Shown one piece after another: positions 8,679 through 17,814 of a DNA stretch of 64,000 nucleotides. The first letter of the stretch is position 1. Each line of letters begins with the position of its first letter. The translations under genes were made by a program, and so were the position numbers. Source of the stretch: an uncultured Prevotellaceae bacterium (lineage in GTDB: Bacteria; Bacteroidota; Bacteroidia; Bacteroidales; Muribaculaceae); the NCBI GenBank assembly GCA_905207705.1, contig CAJLMA010000001.1:310001-374000 (forward strand). The letters run 5' to 3'. The notes under the pieces were generated by a model. That model was not told where the DNA came from. It worked only from the letters and a program-made list of their open reading frames with translations, and ran no database searches.

Positions 8679-10193
8679 ATGAAAAAAATCACGAAATTGG
8701 CTCTTTTATTTGTAGGAGCATCAGTTTTAGGGTCTGCGGCCACAATACTGGCAACATCAATCATAAGCAACAACAACTATGACGGTTTTGCCAATGAAAT
8801 ATCATCAACAAGCTACCTTAACAACGACGGACAATTTATACGGACAGCAAATTCCGTCTCGGCTCTCGACACCGACTTCACAGTGGCTGCCGAAAAATCG
8901 GTCAACGCAGTAGTCTGCATAAAAAGTTACGCAACTCCGCGCATGCGCCAACAATTCATCGATCCGTTTGAATTTTTCTTTGGCCGCGGTTATGGCAATC
9001 GCCAACAACAACAGCAGCAACAAGAACCGCAACCCCTCGGACTCGGTTCGGGAGTAATCATAACCTCTGACGGATATGTGGTAACCAACAACCATGTCAT
9101 AGAAGGCGCCGAAAAACTTGAAGTGATTCTCAACGACAATAGTTCCTACAACGCCACAATCGTAGGCACCGACCCTACTTCGGATGTCGCCTTGCTAAAG
9201 ATTGACGGTGAAAACCTGCCTACGATACCATTTGGCGACTCCGACGCCCTCAAAGTAGGCGAATGGGTTCTTGCCGTCGGCAATCCTTTCGGATTGACTT
9301 CTACCGTCACCGCCGGTATTGTCAGCGCCAAAGCCCGCAGCATAAGCTCTGCAACCCACGAGCGCACAATGGGCATCGAATCATTCATTCAAACAGACGC
9401 TGCCGTCAACAAGGGCAACAGTGGCGGTGCCCTTGTCAACACCAATGGCGAACTCGTAGGCATCAATACTGCCATTTATTCGCAGACCGGCGATTACGCA
9501 GGATGCTCTTTTGCCATCCCGTCGGCATTGGTCAAGAAAATCGTCACCGACATCAAGCAATATGGAACAGTGCAACGTGCCGTGCTCGGCATAGCTTACA
9601 CCGAACTTAACGCCGAAATGGCTAAAGAAAAAGGCATCAAGGCCACAAACGAAGGCATTTACGTTGCCGAAGTCAACGACCGCAGTGCCGCAATGGAAGC
9701 CGGAATAGAAGTCGGCGATGTAATAATCAAGATTGGCGGAAATCCTGTAAACAACAGTGGCCAGATGATGGAACAAATGAACAAGTTGAGACCTGGCGAC
9801 ACAGTTGAAATAACTTACATCCGCGACAACAAGACCCACACCACGAAAGCCACGATGAAAAACAACCAAGGCGACACAACGATAACAAAAGCTGCCGACT
9901 TCATGTCGCTGGGCTGCGCTTTCAAGAAACTTTCGGATAGCACAAAGAAGAGCCTTAACATAACATCAGGCGTACAAGTGGCAGGACTGAAAGATGGCAA
10001 GTTCAAAGATGCAGGCATCAAAGACGGATTCGTCATCATAGAGATTAACGGCAACCGTGTCAATTCTCAAAATGACGTTGAAGCAATCTACAATGCAATA
10101 ATGAAAAATCAAGACAGCGACAAGGTTATGTTCATTACCGGAATATATCCTACCGGAACAAGAAGGTACTATGCAGTAGACCTGTCTGATTAA
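8679..10193 (+). CDS. htrA: Periplasmic Do/HtrA serine protease with two PDZ domains
   Basis: A 504-residue exported protease-chaperone that degrades misfolded envelope proteins. Residues 1-28 are a signal anchor or signal peptide. The trypsin-like domain carries the triad His139 (TNNHVIEG), Asp169 (TSDVALLKI) and Ser248 (NKGNSGGALV). A Gln-rich run at 109-115 is the LA-type loop near the front of the protease domain. PDZ1 covers roughly 290-390 and PDZ2 roughly 405-500. It is monocistronic, with a strong terminator behind it. DegP and DegQ cannot be told apart from sequence alone. Confidence 0.95.
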   Translation: MKKITKLALLFVGASVLGSAATILATSIISNNNYDGFANEISSTSYLNNDGQFIRTANSVSALDTDFTVAAEKSVNAVVCIKSYATPRMRQQFIDPFEFFFGRGYGNRQQQQQQQEPQPLGLGSGVIITSDGYVVTNNHVIEGAEKLEVILNDNSSYNATIVGTDPTSDVALLKIDGENLPTIPFGDSDALKVGEWVLAVGNPFGLTSTVTAGIVSAKARSISSATHERTMGIESFIQTDAAVNKGNSGGALVNTNGELVGINTAIYSQTGDYAGCSFAIPSALVKKIVTDIKQYGTVQRAVLGIAYTELNAEMAKEKGIKATNEGIYVAEVNDRSAAMEAGIEVGDVIIKIGGNPVNNSGQMMEQMNKLRPGDTVEITYIRDNKTHTTKATMKNNQGDTTITKAADFMSLGCAFKKLSDSTKKSLNITSGVQVAGLKDGKFKDAGIKDGFVIIEINGNRVNSQNDVEAIYNAIMKNQDSDKVMFITGIYPTGTRRYYAVDLSD

Positions 10194-10220
10194 AAAACAA
10201 CGACATAATGACATGTACCC

Positions 10221-10256
10221 ACAACGGCCAAGTTGTTGCTTGGTCGTTGTTGTTTT
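10221..10256 (+). terminator. Rho-independent terminator of htrA
   Basis: ACAACGGCCAAG and CTTGGTCGTTGT form a 12-bp stem with one mismatch around a 6-nt loop, followed by TGTTTT. Confidence 0.85.
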
Positions 10257-10500
10257 ATGCCCGTAAACCATCTTTTTACTATTTTTAACTACTACAAGGC
10301 CAAATAATCGGCAACCGGCCACAACAATTCGGCTACTCGATTGTTATTTAATATGGTAGATTTGCGAAAAATGAATCCACATCATGATACTCGCAACCGG
10401 CTGTGCATCCCGGATGCGTCATAGCAAAGAAATACCTGCTTGTTAATATTTTTTAAAGGTATTTCATTATATTTGGAACACATTTTGCAGATTTTATGTC

Positions 10501-10508
10501 TACCTTTG
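10501..10508 (+). promoter_or_regulatory. Putative -7 box of rpoD
   Basis: TACCTTTG matches the TAnnTTTG consensus and lies 25 bp upstream of the rpoD start. The upstream TTTG candidates at 10472 and 10484 have suboptimal spacing. Confidence 0.6.
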
Positions 10509-10532
10509 CACACTTAAATTCTCTTAGTACAA

Positions 10533-11393
10533 ATGAGACAATTAAAGATTACCAAATCAATTACAAACCGCGAGAGTGCATCACTCGACAAGTATCTACA
10601 AGAAATTGGCCGTGAAGACCTTATAACTGTAGAAGAAGAGGTCGAGTTGGCGCAAGCCATTAAAAAAGGCGACCACGCAGCTCTCGAGAAATTAACACGA
10701 GCCAACTTGCGTTTCGTAGTTTCTGTGGCAAAACAGTATCAGAACCAAGGATTAAGTCTGCCCGACTTGATCAACGAAGGAAATCTCGGCTTGATTAAAG
10801 CTGCCCAGAAATTTGATGAAACCCGTGGCTTCAAGTTTATTTCTTATGCCGTGTGGTGGATACGCCAGTCAATCCTGCAAGCTCTTGCCGAACAATCCCG
10901 TATAGTGAGGTTGCCGCTCAACCAGGTAGGCTCGCTCAACAAGATTGGCAAAGCACTTTCCAAATTTGAACAAGAGAATGAACGTCGCCCATCGGCCGAA
11001 GAACTTGCCAGCCGCCTTGAAATTCCGGTAGACAAGATTTCCGACACGCTGAAAGTCTCGGGAAGGCACATATCGGTTGATGCTCCATTCGTTGAAGGCG
11101 AAGACAACAGTCTTCTTGATGTCCTTCCTAACGATGACTCACCTATGGCCGATTCCACACTCAACCAAGAGTCGTTGTCAAAGGAAGTGGAAAGAGCCCT
11201 CAACCAGTTGCATGAACGTGAACGCGACATTCTCAAAATGTTTTTCGGCATCGGTTGCCAAGAAATGACTTTGGAAGAAATTGGTGCCAAATTCGACCTC
11301 ACGCGAGAACGTGTACGTCAAATAAAAGAAAAAGCTATTCGTCGCCTCAAAGGGCAGAAGAGCCGACTATTAAAATCATACTTGGGTGATTGA
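10533..11393 (+). CDS. rpoD: Primary RNA polymerase sigma factor RpoD (sigma-70/sigma-ABfr type)
   Basis: A 286-residue sigma factor. Region 1.2 spans about 12-45 (SASLDKYLQEIGREDLI). Region 2 follows at about 60-130, including the core-binding LPDLINEGNLGLIKA and the DNA-melting FKFISYAVWWIRQSI. Region 3 spans about 140-210, and region 4 has the helix-turn-helix LTRERVRQIKEKAIRRLK. Region 1.1 is absent, as is usual for Bacteroidetes housekeeping sigma, which recognises TTTG/TAnnTTTG. It is monocistronic with its own terminator. Confidence 0.96.
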   Translation: MRQLKITKSITNRESASLDKYLQEIGREDLITVEEEVELAQAIKKGDHAALEKLTRANLRFVVSVAKQYQNQGLSLPDLINEGNLGLIKAAQKFDETRGFKFISYAVWWIRQSILQALAEQSRIVRLPLNQVGSLNKIGKALSKFEQENERRPSAEELASRLEIPVDKISDTLKVSGRHISVDAPFVEGEDNSLLDVLPNDDSPMADSTLNQESLSKEVERALNQLHERERDILKMFFGIGCQEMTLEEIGAKFDLTRERVRQIKEKAIRRLKGQKSRLLKSYLGD

Positions 11394-11450
11394 TTCTCGG
11401 ACAAGCATTCATTACCCAATATAGAAACTTATTTTTTGACAAAACAGTCG

Positions 11451-11488
11451 ACGGTTTCCGCTTCTAACAAAACGGGAACCGTTTTTTT
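11451..11488 (+). terminator. Rho-independent terminator of rpoD
   Basis: ACGGTTTCC and GGGAACCGT pair around a 14-nt loop and are followed by a run of seven T. Confidence 0.85.
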
Positions 11489-11550
11489 GTCAATTTTGCT
11501 CATTACACTTTTTTATATTACCTTAGCCCTCGATTAACAGAATTCAACAC

Positions 11551-12099
11551 ATGAAACATATAATATTGGCAATAATTATTGCCTTGACAGCATCGACAGC
11601 AACAATTGCACAAACGACCGATACTATCAAAGATGGAGGGATAATGCGACACTTCACATGGGGAGCCGACATAGGAAGCTCAATCGACATGTCGGGTAAT
11701 GACATGTCTTCAATCGAGATTGATGCATATTTCGGATACAAAAACGAAGTGATTCGCACGCTCGGCATAGGAGCCGGAATAAAAAGTGCAATAGGCAACA
11801 GCTACACCTTTTTCCCTGTTTATGCAATGTTGCGCACAAATTTCTCATCTCGCCCGTCGCTATGCTTCTTGGACTTGCGCATGGGTTATTCATTCAATAC
11901 ACTTAAAGACGATGTGACGCAAAACTCATTTTTCGGCTCAGCCGGATTAGGGTTCAACCTCTACACTTCAAAAGAATTCAAATCCCACATAATTCTTGCC
12001 TACACATTCATGAACATGGAAGACTACTATTCGGGCGAATATCTTAATGAACTGAACAACTTCAGTGGCATGTCGGTAAGAATAGGAATCAGCTTTTAA
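11551..12099 (+). CDS. Exported small outer-membrane beta-barrel protein (hypothetical)
   Basis: A 182-residue protein with a clear signal peptide (residues 1-21, ending TIAQ). The remainder alternates aromatic and small residues in strand-like blocks, e.g. DAYFGYKNEVIRTLGIGAG and DLRMGYSFNTL, and ends in a strand finishing with Phe, as outer-membrane barrels do. It resembles 8-stranded porin-like proteins of Bacteroidetes. Function unknown. Two strong hairpins follow it. Confidence 0.7.
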   Translation: MKHIILAIIIALTASTATIAQTTDTIKDGGIMRHFTWGADIGSSIDMSGNDMSSIEIDAYFGYKNEVIRTLGIGAGIKSAIGNSYTFFPVYAMLRTNFSSRPSLCFLDLRMGYSFNTLKDDVTQNSFFGSAGLGFNLYTSKEFKSHIILAYTFMNMEDYYSGEYLNELNNFSGMSVRIGISF

Positions 12100-12141
12100 A
12101 ACATATAGCAAGCAAACAAATAAATAATTCACATAAACTTT

Positions 12142-12165
12142 AATACAGCCCATAAAGGGCTGTAT
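12142..12165 (+). terminator. Hairpin behind the small barrel gene
   Basis: ATACAGCCC and GGGCTGTAT form a perfect 9-bp stem with a 6-nt loop. No long U-run follows, so termination is probable but not certain. Confidence 0.55.
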
Positions 12166-12189
12166 CATAATCTGTTTAGATAACATGAA

Positions 12190-12211
12190 GAGACGCGATT
12201 CATCGCGTCTC
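12190..12211. other. Perfect 10-bp stem hairpin
   Basis: GAGACGCGAT and ATCGCGTCTC flank a 2-nt centre, forming a near-perfect palindrome 24 bp behind the previous hairpin. It could be a second terminator stem or a protein-binding palindrome. Confidence 0.5.
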
Positions 12212-12438
12212 ATTAATCGCGAGTGCTGATACACAGACATTTGTACAAGATTGCAGGTAACGACAATATCATAGTTGCAATTTTGACACACACCCACTTA
12301 CTTTCTCAAGATTTATTGCCACAAAAAAACGATAACAACCACCATTCACGCCGCCGGCAGATATAAAGCAAAAATTAAGCCTTGCGTCAAGCCAAAATAC
12401 AAATTCGTCAATTATTCGATATTTTTTCTTTCATTTTA

Positions 12439-12469
12439 TTTGTTTTATCACATTATTAATTTAACTTTG
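12439..12469 (+). promoter_or_regulatory. leu operon promoter
   Basis: TTTG (12439-12442) and TAACTTTG (12462-12469) are spaced by 19 bp, the optimum for Bacteroidetes. Transcription should begin near 12475, leaving a leader of about 235 nt before leuA. Confidence 0.8.
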
Positions 12470-12504
12470 CACCATCATTAATCAAGAATCTAAAATATAA
12501 TTTT

Positions 12505-12579
12505 ATGTCTAACAACAGTTCCAGTTTGCTATGCATTAGCATTATTTCTGCTCTACTACAAGCTATACTAAGCTCATAG
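12505..12579 (+). CDS. leu operon leader peptide (24 aa, Leu/Ile-rich)
   Basis: A short reading frame translating to MSNNSSSLLCISIISALLQ followed by AILSS and a TAG stop. Five of 24 residues are Leu (codons TTG, CTA, CTA, CTA, CTA) and four are Ile. The Leu pair at codons 17-18 (12553-12558) is well placed to stall a ribosome. The frame starts about 30 nt after the predicted transcription start and is followed by an intrinsic terminator just ahead of leuA. This is the architecture of ribosome-mediated attenuation. Translation has not been shown; the assignment rests on composition and position. Confidence 0.7.
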   Translation: MSNNSSSLLCISIISALLQAILSS

Positions 12580-12586
12580 CTGCAAT

Positions 12587-12667
12587 GGAGAGGCCGTAAT
12601 GCTATATAATATACATGCAAACAGGAACGCACATCAACCATCACAAATTAGTGCATACGACCTTTCT
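12587..12667 (+). promoter_or_regulatory. Candidate antiterminator pairing in the leu leader
   Basis: GGAGAGG (12587-12593), just behind the leader stop codon, can pair with CCTTTCT (12661-12667), the left arm of the terminator, including two G-U pairs. An alternative upstream stem joins GCATTA (12533-12538) to TAATGC (12597-12602) and CTCT (12551-12554) to AGAG (12589-12592). The two structures exclude each other, as attenuation requires. Pairings were found by eye. Confidence 0.45.
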
Positions 12668-12695
12668 TCCAAACAAGAAAGGTTTTTTTTATTTT
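12660..12695 (+). terminator. Attenuator terminator of the leu operon
   Basis: ACCTTTCTT (12660-12668) and AAGAAAGGT (12675-12683) form a perfect 9-bp stem around a 6-nt loop. Eight T, an A and five T follow. It ends about 15 nt before the leuA ATG, so it can only act on the leu transcript itself. Confidence 0.85.
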
Positions 12696-12709
12696 TAAAC
12701 TTTTGAATT

Positions 12710-14209
12710 ATGGGACAAGACAAGTTATTCATTTTTGACACTACACTCCGCGATGGCGAGCAAGTTCCAGGATGTCAGTTGAACACTGTTGAGAAGGTTG
12801 AAGTTGCAAAAGCACTTGAAAGCCTCGGAGTAGACATCATCGAAGCAGGATTCCCCGTATCAAGCCCGGGCGACTTCCATTCGGTCGTCGAAATATCCAA
12901 GGCCGTCACTTGGCCTACAATATGTGCGTTGACTCGTGCTGTAGAAAACGACATAAAAGTCGCAGCCGAAGCCCTGCAATATGCAAAACGCGGACGCATA
13001 CACACCGGTATCGGCACTTCCGACTATCATATACGATACAAGTTCAATTCCAACCGCGAAGAAATACTTCAGCGCGCAGTAGCCGCCGTTGCTTATGCTA
13101 AAAAATTTGTCGAGGATGTACAATTTTACGCCGAAGACGCTGGCCGCACCGACAACGAATATCTTGCCCGTGTGGTGGAAGCAGTAATAAAGGCCGGCGC
13201 GACTGTCGTCAATATTCCCGACACGACAGGATACTGCCTCCCGACAGACTTCGGCAACAAAATAAAATACCTGTTTGAACATGTCGACGGCATTGAAAAA
13301 GCCGTAATCGCCACCCATTGCCATAACGACCTCGGGATGGCCACTGCAAATACCGTTGCAGGAATAATGAATGGAGCCAGGCAAGCCGAAGTCACCATCA
13401 ACGGTATCGGAGAGCGTGCAGGAAACACATCCCTTGAGGAAATCGCCATGATTTTCAAAAGCCATAAGGAGCTTGACATAAGCACCAACATAAATACTAC
13501 CAAAATATACAAGACGAGCCGCATGGTGTCGGGATTGATGAACATGCCCGTGCAGCCCAACAAGGCAATCGTCGGACGCAATGCCTTCGCCCATTCTTCA
13601 GGCATACATCAAGACGGCGTGCTGAAAAACAGGGAAAGTTATGAAATAATAGACCCGAAAGATGTGGGAATCGACGAAAACTCCATAGTCCTTACTGCAA
13701 GAAGCGGACGTGCGGCATTGAAACACCGCTTGCATCTGCTTGGCGTGGAATTGAGCAAAGAAGACCTCGACAAGGCTTACGAGTCATTCCTCAAACTTGC
13801 CGACAGGAAAAAAGACATTAACGACGACGATGTGCTGATGCTCGTTGGCAAACACCTGAACAAGGATGCTCGCATCAAACTCGACTACCTGCAAGTCACA
13901 TCTGGAATAGGCCTGCAATCGGTTGCCAGCGTACGTCTTGACATCGCTTCCGAGAAATTTGAAGCATGTGCATCAGGTAATGGTCCTGTCGACGCAGCCA
14001 TATCGGCCATTAAGCAAATAATACATCGCCACATGGTAGTAAAAGAATTCCTCATCCAAGCCATCACCAAAGGCAGCAACGATGTCGGAAAAGTACACAT
14101 CACCGTTGAATATGAAGGCAACTCCTATTATGGCTTCTCGGCCAACACCGACATAGTGGCAGCCTCGGCCGAGGCGTTCATAAACGCTATAAACAAATTT
14201 GTTCACTAA
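12710..14209 (+). CDS. leuA: 2-isopropylmalate synthase
   Basis: A 499-residue cytoplasmic enzyme joining acetyl-CoA to 2-ketoisovalerate, the committed step of leucine synthesis. The TIM-barrel domain opens with FDTTLRDGEQVPG and contains ATHCHNDLGMATANT (metal-binding His pair) and INGIGERAGNTSLEE. The C-terminal ~130 residues form the LeuA regulatory (dimerisation) domain for feedback inhibition by leucine. It is the first structural gene of the operon, 30 bp before leuC, and is preceded by the attenuator. Confidence 0.96.
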   Translation: MGQDKLFIFDTTLRDGEQVPGCQLNTVEKVEVAKALESLGVDIIEAGFPVSSPGDFHSVVEISKAVTWPTICALTRAVENDIKVAAEALQYAKRGRIHTGIGTSDYHIRYKFNSNREEILQRAVAAVAYAKKFVEDVQFYAEDAGRTDNEYLARVVEAVIKAGATVVNIPDTTGYCLPTDFGNKIKYLFEHVDGIEKAVIATHCHNDLGMATANTVAGIMNGARQAEVTINGIGERAGNTSLEEIAMIFKSHKELDISTNINTTKIYKTSRMVSGLMNMPVQPNKAIVGRNAFAHSSGIHQDGVLKNRESYEIIDPKDVGIDENSIVLTARSGRAALKHRLHLLGVELSKEDLDKAYESFLKLADRKKDINDDDVLMLVGKHLNKDARIKLDYLQVTSGIGLQSVASVRLDIASEKFEACASGNGPVDAAISAIKQIIHRHMVVKEFLIQAITKGSNDVGKVHITVEYEGNSYYGFSANTDIVAASAEAFINAINKFVH

Positions 14210-14239
14210 AATCAACATATACAACACTCTACACAATTC

Positions 14240-15634
14240 ATGAACACTTTATTCGACAAAATCTGGGATGCCCATGTAGTAGGCACCGTTCCGGGTGGGA
14301 CATCAATACTCTATATCGACAGGCACTACTGTCATGAAGTGACAAGTCCGCAAGCATTTGCAGATTTGCGACAACGCAAAATAAACGTTTTCCGACCCGA
14401 CAAGACTTTCTGCTCCCCCGATCATAACATACCGACATTGAACCAGGACAAGCCGATAGCAGACCCTGTTTCAATGAATCAAGTAGAAACTCTTGCACGC
14501 AATGCCAAAGACTTTGGACTGACCCACTTTGGGATAGGAGATCCGCACAACGGAATCATACATGTCATCGGGCCTGAGAACGGGTTGACATTGCCTGGAT
14601 ACACAATCGTGTGTGGCGACAGCCACACTTCCACTCATGGCGCATTCGGAACCGTGGCATTCGGCATCGGTACCAGCGAAGTTGAAATGGTACTGGCCTC
14701 GCAGTGCATTCTGCAACCAAAGCCGCGAACGATGAGAATCACAATCGACGGATGCTTGAAACCACATGTGACGGCCAAGGATGTAGCCCTTTACATCATA
14801 AGCAAAATGACAACAGGCGGCGCCACAGGATACTTTGTGGAATACTCGGGCGAAGTGATTCGCAACATGTCGATGGAAGAACGCATGACCGTCTGCAATC
14901 TCAGTATCGAAATGGGGGCTCGCGGCGGAATGATTGCTCCCGACGAAACGACTTTTGAGTACCTAAAGGAACGAGAATATGCACCCAAAGGCGAGAATTG
15001 GGAAAAGGCAGTTGCTTACTGGAGTACTTTAAAAAGTGGTGACGACGCAGTATTCGACAAAGAGATAACTTTCTACGCCGATGACATCAATCCGCGCATT
15101 ACCTATGGGACAAATCCCGGGATGGGCGTGGAAATAGGAGAACCAATACCCGAAACGAGCCAAATCGACGATGCAGGCAAGGAGTCATTTGTCAAGGCTC
15201 TCGACTATATGGGCTTTAAACCGGGGCAACAACTTGAAGGTTTTGCAATAGATTATGTATTCCTCGGAAGTTGCACAAACGGGCGCATCGAAGATTTTCG
15301 CACATTCGCTTCAATAGTGAAAGGGAAAAAGAAATCACCATCGGTGACGGCATGGCTCGTCCCAGGTTCGTGGAAAGTATTGAACCAAATAAAAACCGAA
15401 AATATAGATAAAGTCCTGGCCGAAGCAGGATTTGAGATCCGCCAGCCGGGATGCTCTGCATGTCTTGCCATGAACGACGACAAGATTCCGGCCGGGAAAT
15501 ATGCAGTTTCAACATCCAACCGAAATTTCGAAGGACGCCAAGGTCCCGGCTCAAGGACGATACTTGCAGGCCCGCTTGTTGCCGCTGCTGCTGCCATAAC
15601 CGGCAAGATTACAAACCCTGCCGACATTCTTTAA
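14240..15634 (+). CDS. leuC: 3-isopropylmalate dehydratase, large subunit
   Basis: A 464-residue subunit of isopropylmalate isomerase, which converts 2- to 3-isopropylmalate. Aconitase-family signatures are present: GDSHTSTHGAFG, FLGSCTNGRIEDF with the first cluster Cys, and PGCSACLAMNDD with the two others, which together bind the 4Fe-4S cluster. RNFEGRQGPGSRTILAGP closes the domain. It works with LeuD, encoded 24 bp downstream. Confidence 0.97.
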   Translation: MNTLFDKIWDAHVVGTVPGGTSILYIDRHYCHEVTSPQAFADLRQRKINVFRPDKTFCSPDHNIPTLNQDKPIADPVSMNQVETLARNAKDFGLTHFGIGDPHNGIIHVIGPENGLTLPGYTIVCGDSHTSTHGAFGTVAFGIGTSEVEMVLASQCILQPKPRTMRITIDGCLKPHVTAKDVALYIISKMTTGGATGYFVEYSGEVIRNMSMEERMTVCNLSIEMGARGGMIAPDETTFEYLKEREYAPKGENWEKAVAYWSTLKSGDDAVFDKEITFYADDINPRITYGTNPGMGVEIGEPIPETSQIDDAGKESFVKALDYMGFKPGQQLEGFAIDYVFLGSCTNGRIEDFRTFASIVKGKKKSPSVTAWLVPGSWKVLNQIKTENIDKVLAEAGFEIRQPGCSACLAMNDDKIPAGKYAVSTSNRNFEGRQGPGSRTILAGPLVAAAAAITGKITNPADIL

Positions 15635-15658
15635 TATTCCATACAAATCATACGATAA

Positions 15659-16258
15659 ATGAAAGAAAAATTCAATACAATAACGTCGACATGTGTTCCC
15701 ATAAGACGTGAAAACATCGATACCGACCAAATTATACCTGCGCGTTTCTTAAAAGCGACTTCAAGGCAAGGATTTGGCGACAACCTGTTCAGAGATTGGA
15801 GATACGACAAAGATGGCAATCCGATAAGCTCTTTTGTCTTAAATGACCCATCCTATTCCGGTTCTATTCTTGTAGCCGGGAAAAATTTCGGCTCGGGGTC
15901 AAGCCGCGAACATGCCGCTTGGGCAGTAGCCGGATATGGCTTCAAGGCTGTGATATCAAGTTTTTTTGCCGACATTTTCAAAAATAATGCCCTCAATAAT
16001 TGCTTGTTGCCGGTGATAGTATCCGACGAATTCCTTGCACGGCTGTTCGACACCATAGCAGCCGACCATGCTGCAACGGTTACAATCAACTTACCCAAGC
16101 AGACTGTCACCAACGACATTACCGGAGAATCCGAACATTTCGACATAACTCCATATAAAAAAGATTGTCTGCTCAACGGCTTCGACGATATTGATTTTCT
16201 TATCGACAAAAGGGAAGCCATAGAGTCCTGGGAAAAGACACGCAACCTAACTTACTAA
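15659..16258 (+). CDS. leuD: 3-isopropylmalate dehydratase, small subunit
   Basis: A 199-residue swivel-domain partner of LeuC. It carries RRENIDTDQIIPARFLK at the N-terminus and the phosphate/substrate loop KNFGSGSSREHAAWA near residue 80. Normal length for the LeuD family. Co-transcribed between leuC and the second synthase gene. Confidence 0.97.
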   Translation: MKEKFNTITSTCVPIRRENIDTDQIIPARFLKATSRQGFGDNLFRDWRYDKDGNPISSFVLNDPSYSGSILVAGKNFGSGSSREHAAWAVAGYGFKAVISSFFADIFKNNALNNCLLPVIVSDEFLARLFDTIAADHAATVTINLPKQTVTNDITGESEHFDITPYKKDCLLNGFDDIDFLIDKREAIESWEKTRNLTY

Positions 16259-16271
16259 CCTGTCCTACACT

Positions 16272-17801
16272 ATGCAAATAGAAATATTGGACACCACATT
16301 GCGTGAAGGAGAACAAACCTCGGGCGTTTCATTCTCTACGTCCGAGAAACTTAATATCACACGCCTTGTCCTTTGCGAGCTGAATGTTCCGCGCATCGAG
16401 ATTGCATCGGCTCGTGTGTCATCAGGCGAATTGGACTCTGTGCGAACCGTGTGCGACTGGGCAAGGAAAACATGCAACATCGACAAAATTGAGATACTCG
16501 GATTCATCGACAACGGTCTTTCTATCGAATGGATAGAAAGTGTAGGCGGAAAGGTTGTAAATTTCCTTGCCAAGGGGTCGGAAAAACATTGCCGCATGCA
16601 GCTTGGGAAGTCGCCCGAGGAGCATTTCAACGACATTAGAGAAAATGTATTAATGGCGGTCAATCGCGGTCTTTCGGTAAATTTGTATCTCGAAGACTGG
16701 TCAAATGGAATAACCAAGTCTCCTCAATATGTCTATGAAATGATGGATCGACTTGTCGATTTGCCCATAAAGCGATTCATGCTGCCCGATACACTCGGGA
16801 TATTAAATCCAAACCAAGTTTACGAATACTGCAAGCGCATGGTAAACCGGTATCCGCAGGCCCATTTTGATTTCCATGCACACAATGATTATGATTTGGC
16901 CACTTCCAACGCATTTGCAGCAGGCCTCGTCGGAGTGAAAGGCCTGCATTGCACCATAAACGGTCTTGGCGAACGTGCCGGAAACGCTCCGCTTGCCAGC
17001 GTAATCGCGGTAGTACACGACATGCTGCACAAATCGACAGGCATAGTCGAGTCCAAAATAAACATGGTAAGCCACATCGTCGAGTCTTTCTCCGGCGTGG
17101 TCGTCCCTCCCAATCAGCCCATCGTGGGAGAATATGTATTTACTCAATGCGCAGGCGTGCATGCCGATGGCGACAACAAGAACAACCTATACTACAACGA
17201 CCTGCTACCCGAGCGATTTGGACGGGAACGTGAATACGCATTGGGAAAGATGTCGGGCAGAGCCAATATAAAAAAGAACTTACAGTCGCTCGGCATCGAA
17301 TTGGAGGATGAAGACATAAAGAAAGTCACTCAGAGAGTTATAGAACTCGGCGAGAAAAAAGAGATTGTCACACCCGATGACCTGCCATATATAGTCTCGG
17401 ATGTACTGAAGCACAATGCTCCGGCCAACAAAGTGAGAATCGTGAATTATGCTTTGAGCCTCTCGCAAGGCCTAAGCCCTACCGCCACAATAAAACTTGA
17501 AGTAAACGGGAGAGAATATCAACAGAGTGCGGTCGGCGACGGACAGTATAACGCATTTGTCAAAGCCGTTAAAAAGATTTATTCCGAAAATCTGCACCGC
17601 AAGTTCCCCATGCTGACAAATTACACGGTCAACATTCCTCCGGGAGGGCACACCGACGCTCTTGTCCAGACCAACATCACTTGGGAACTTAACGGACACG
17701 TCATAAAGACTCGAGGCCTTGATGCCGACCAGATAGAAGCAGGCATACAAGCAACGCTCAAGATGCTGAACATTGTAGAAAACATGTATGTAAACAATTA
17801 A
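16272..17801 (+). CDS. LeuA/CimA-like 2-acylmalate synthase (second synthase of the operon)
   Basis: A 509-residue paralogue of LeuA with the DRE-TIM barrel start LDTTLREGEQTSG, DFHAHNDYDLATSNAFAAG and TINGLGERAGNAPLASV, and a C-terminal LeuA-type regulatory domain. It is clearly distinct from the leuA product: it starts MQIEILDTTLREGE and has FDFHAHNDYDL in place of THCHNDLGM. It could be a citramalate synthase, feeding isoleucine via 2-ketobutyrate with LeuCD and LeuB, or a second isopropylmalate synthase. Substrate cannot be settled from sequence alone. It lies 13 bp behind leuD and 13 bp before leuB. Confidence 0.85.
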   Translation: MQIEILDTTLREGEQTSGVSFSTSEKLNITRLVLCELNVPRIEIASARVSSGELDSVRTVCDWARKTCNIDKIEILGFIDNGLSIEWIESVGGKVVNFLAKGSEKHCRMQLGKSPEEHFNDIRENVLMAVNRGLSVNLYLEDWSNGITKSPQYVYEMMDRLVDLPIKRFMLPDTLGILNPNQVYEYCKRMVNRYPQAHFDFHAHNDYDLATSNAFAAGLVGVKGLHCTINGLGERAGNAPLASVIAVVHDMLHKSTGIVESKINMVSHIVESFSGVVVPPNQPIVGEYVFTQCAGVHADGDNKNNLYYNDLLPERFGREREYALGKMSGRANIKKNLQSLGIELEDEDIKKVTQRVIELGEKKEIVTPDDLPYIVSDVLKHNAPANKVRIVNYALSLSQGLSPTATIKLEVNGREYQQSAVGDGQYNAFVKAVKKIYSENLHRKFPMLTNYTVNIPPGGHTDALVQTNITWELNGHVIKTRGLDADQIEAGIQATLKMLNIVENMYVNN

Positions 17802-17814
17802 ACATTATTTATAT

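Noticed and set aside
10260..10500. A tRNA or other RNA gene between htrA and rpoD
   Set aside because: No cloverleaf, conserved T-arm or other RNA signature was found; the same holds for the other gaps examined.
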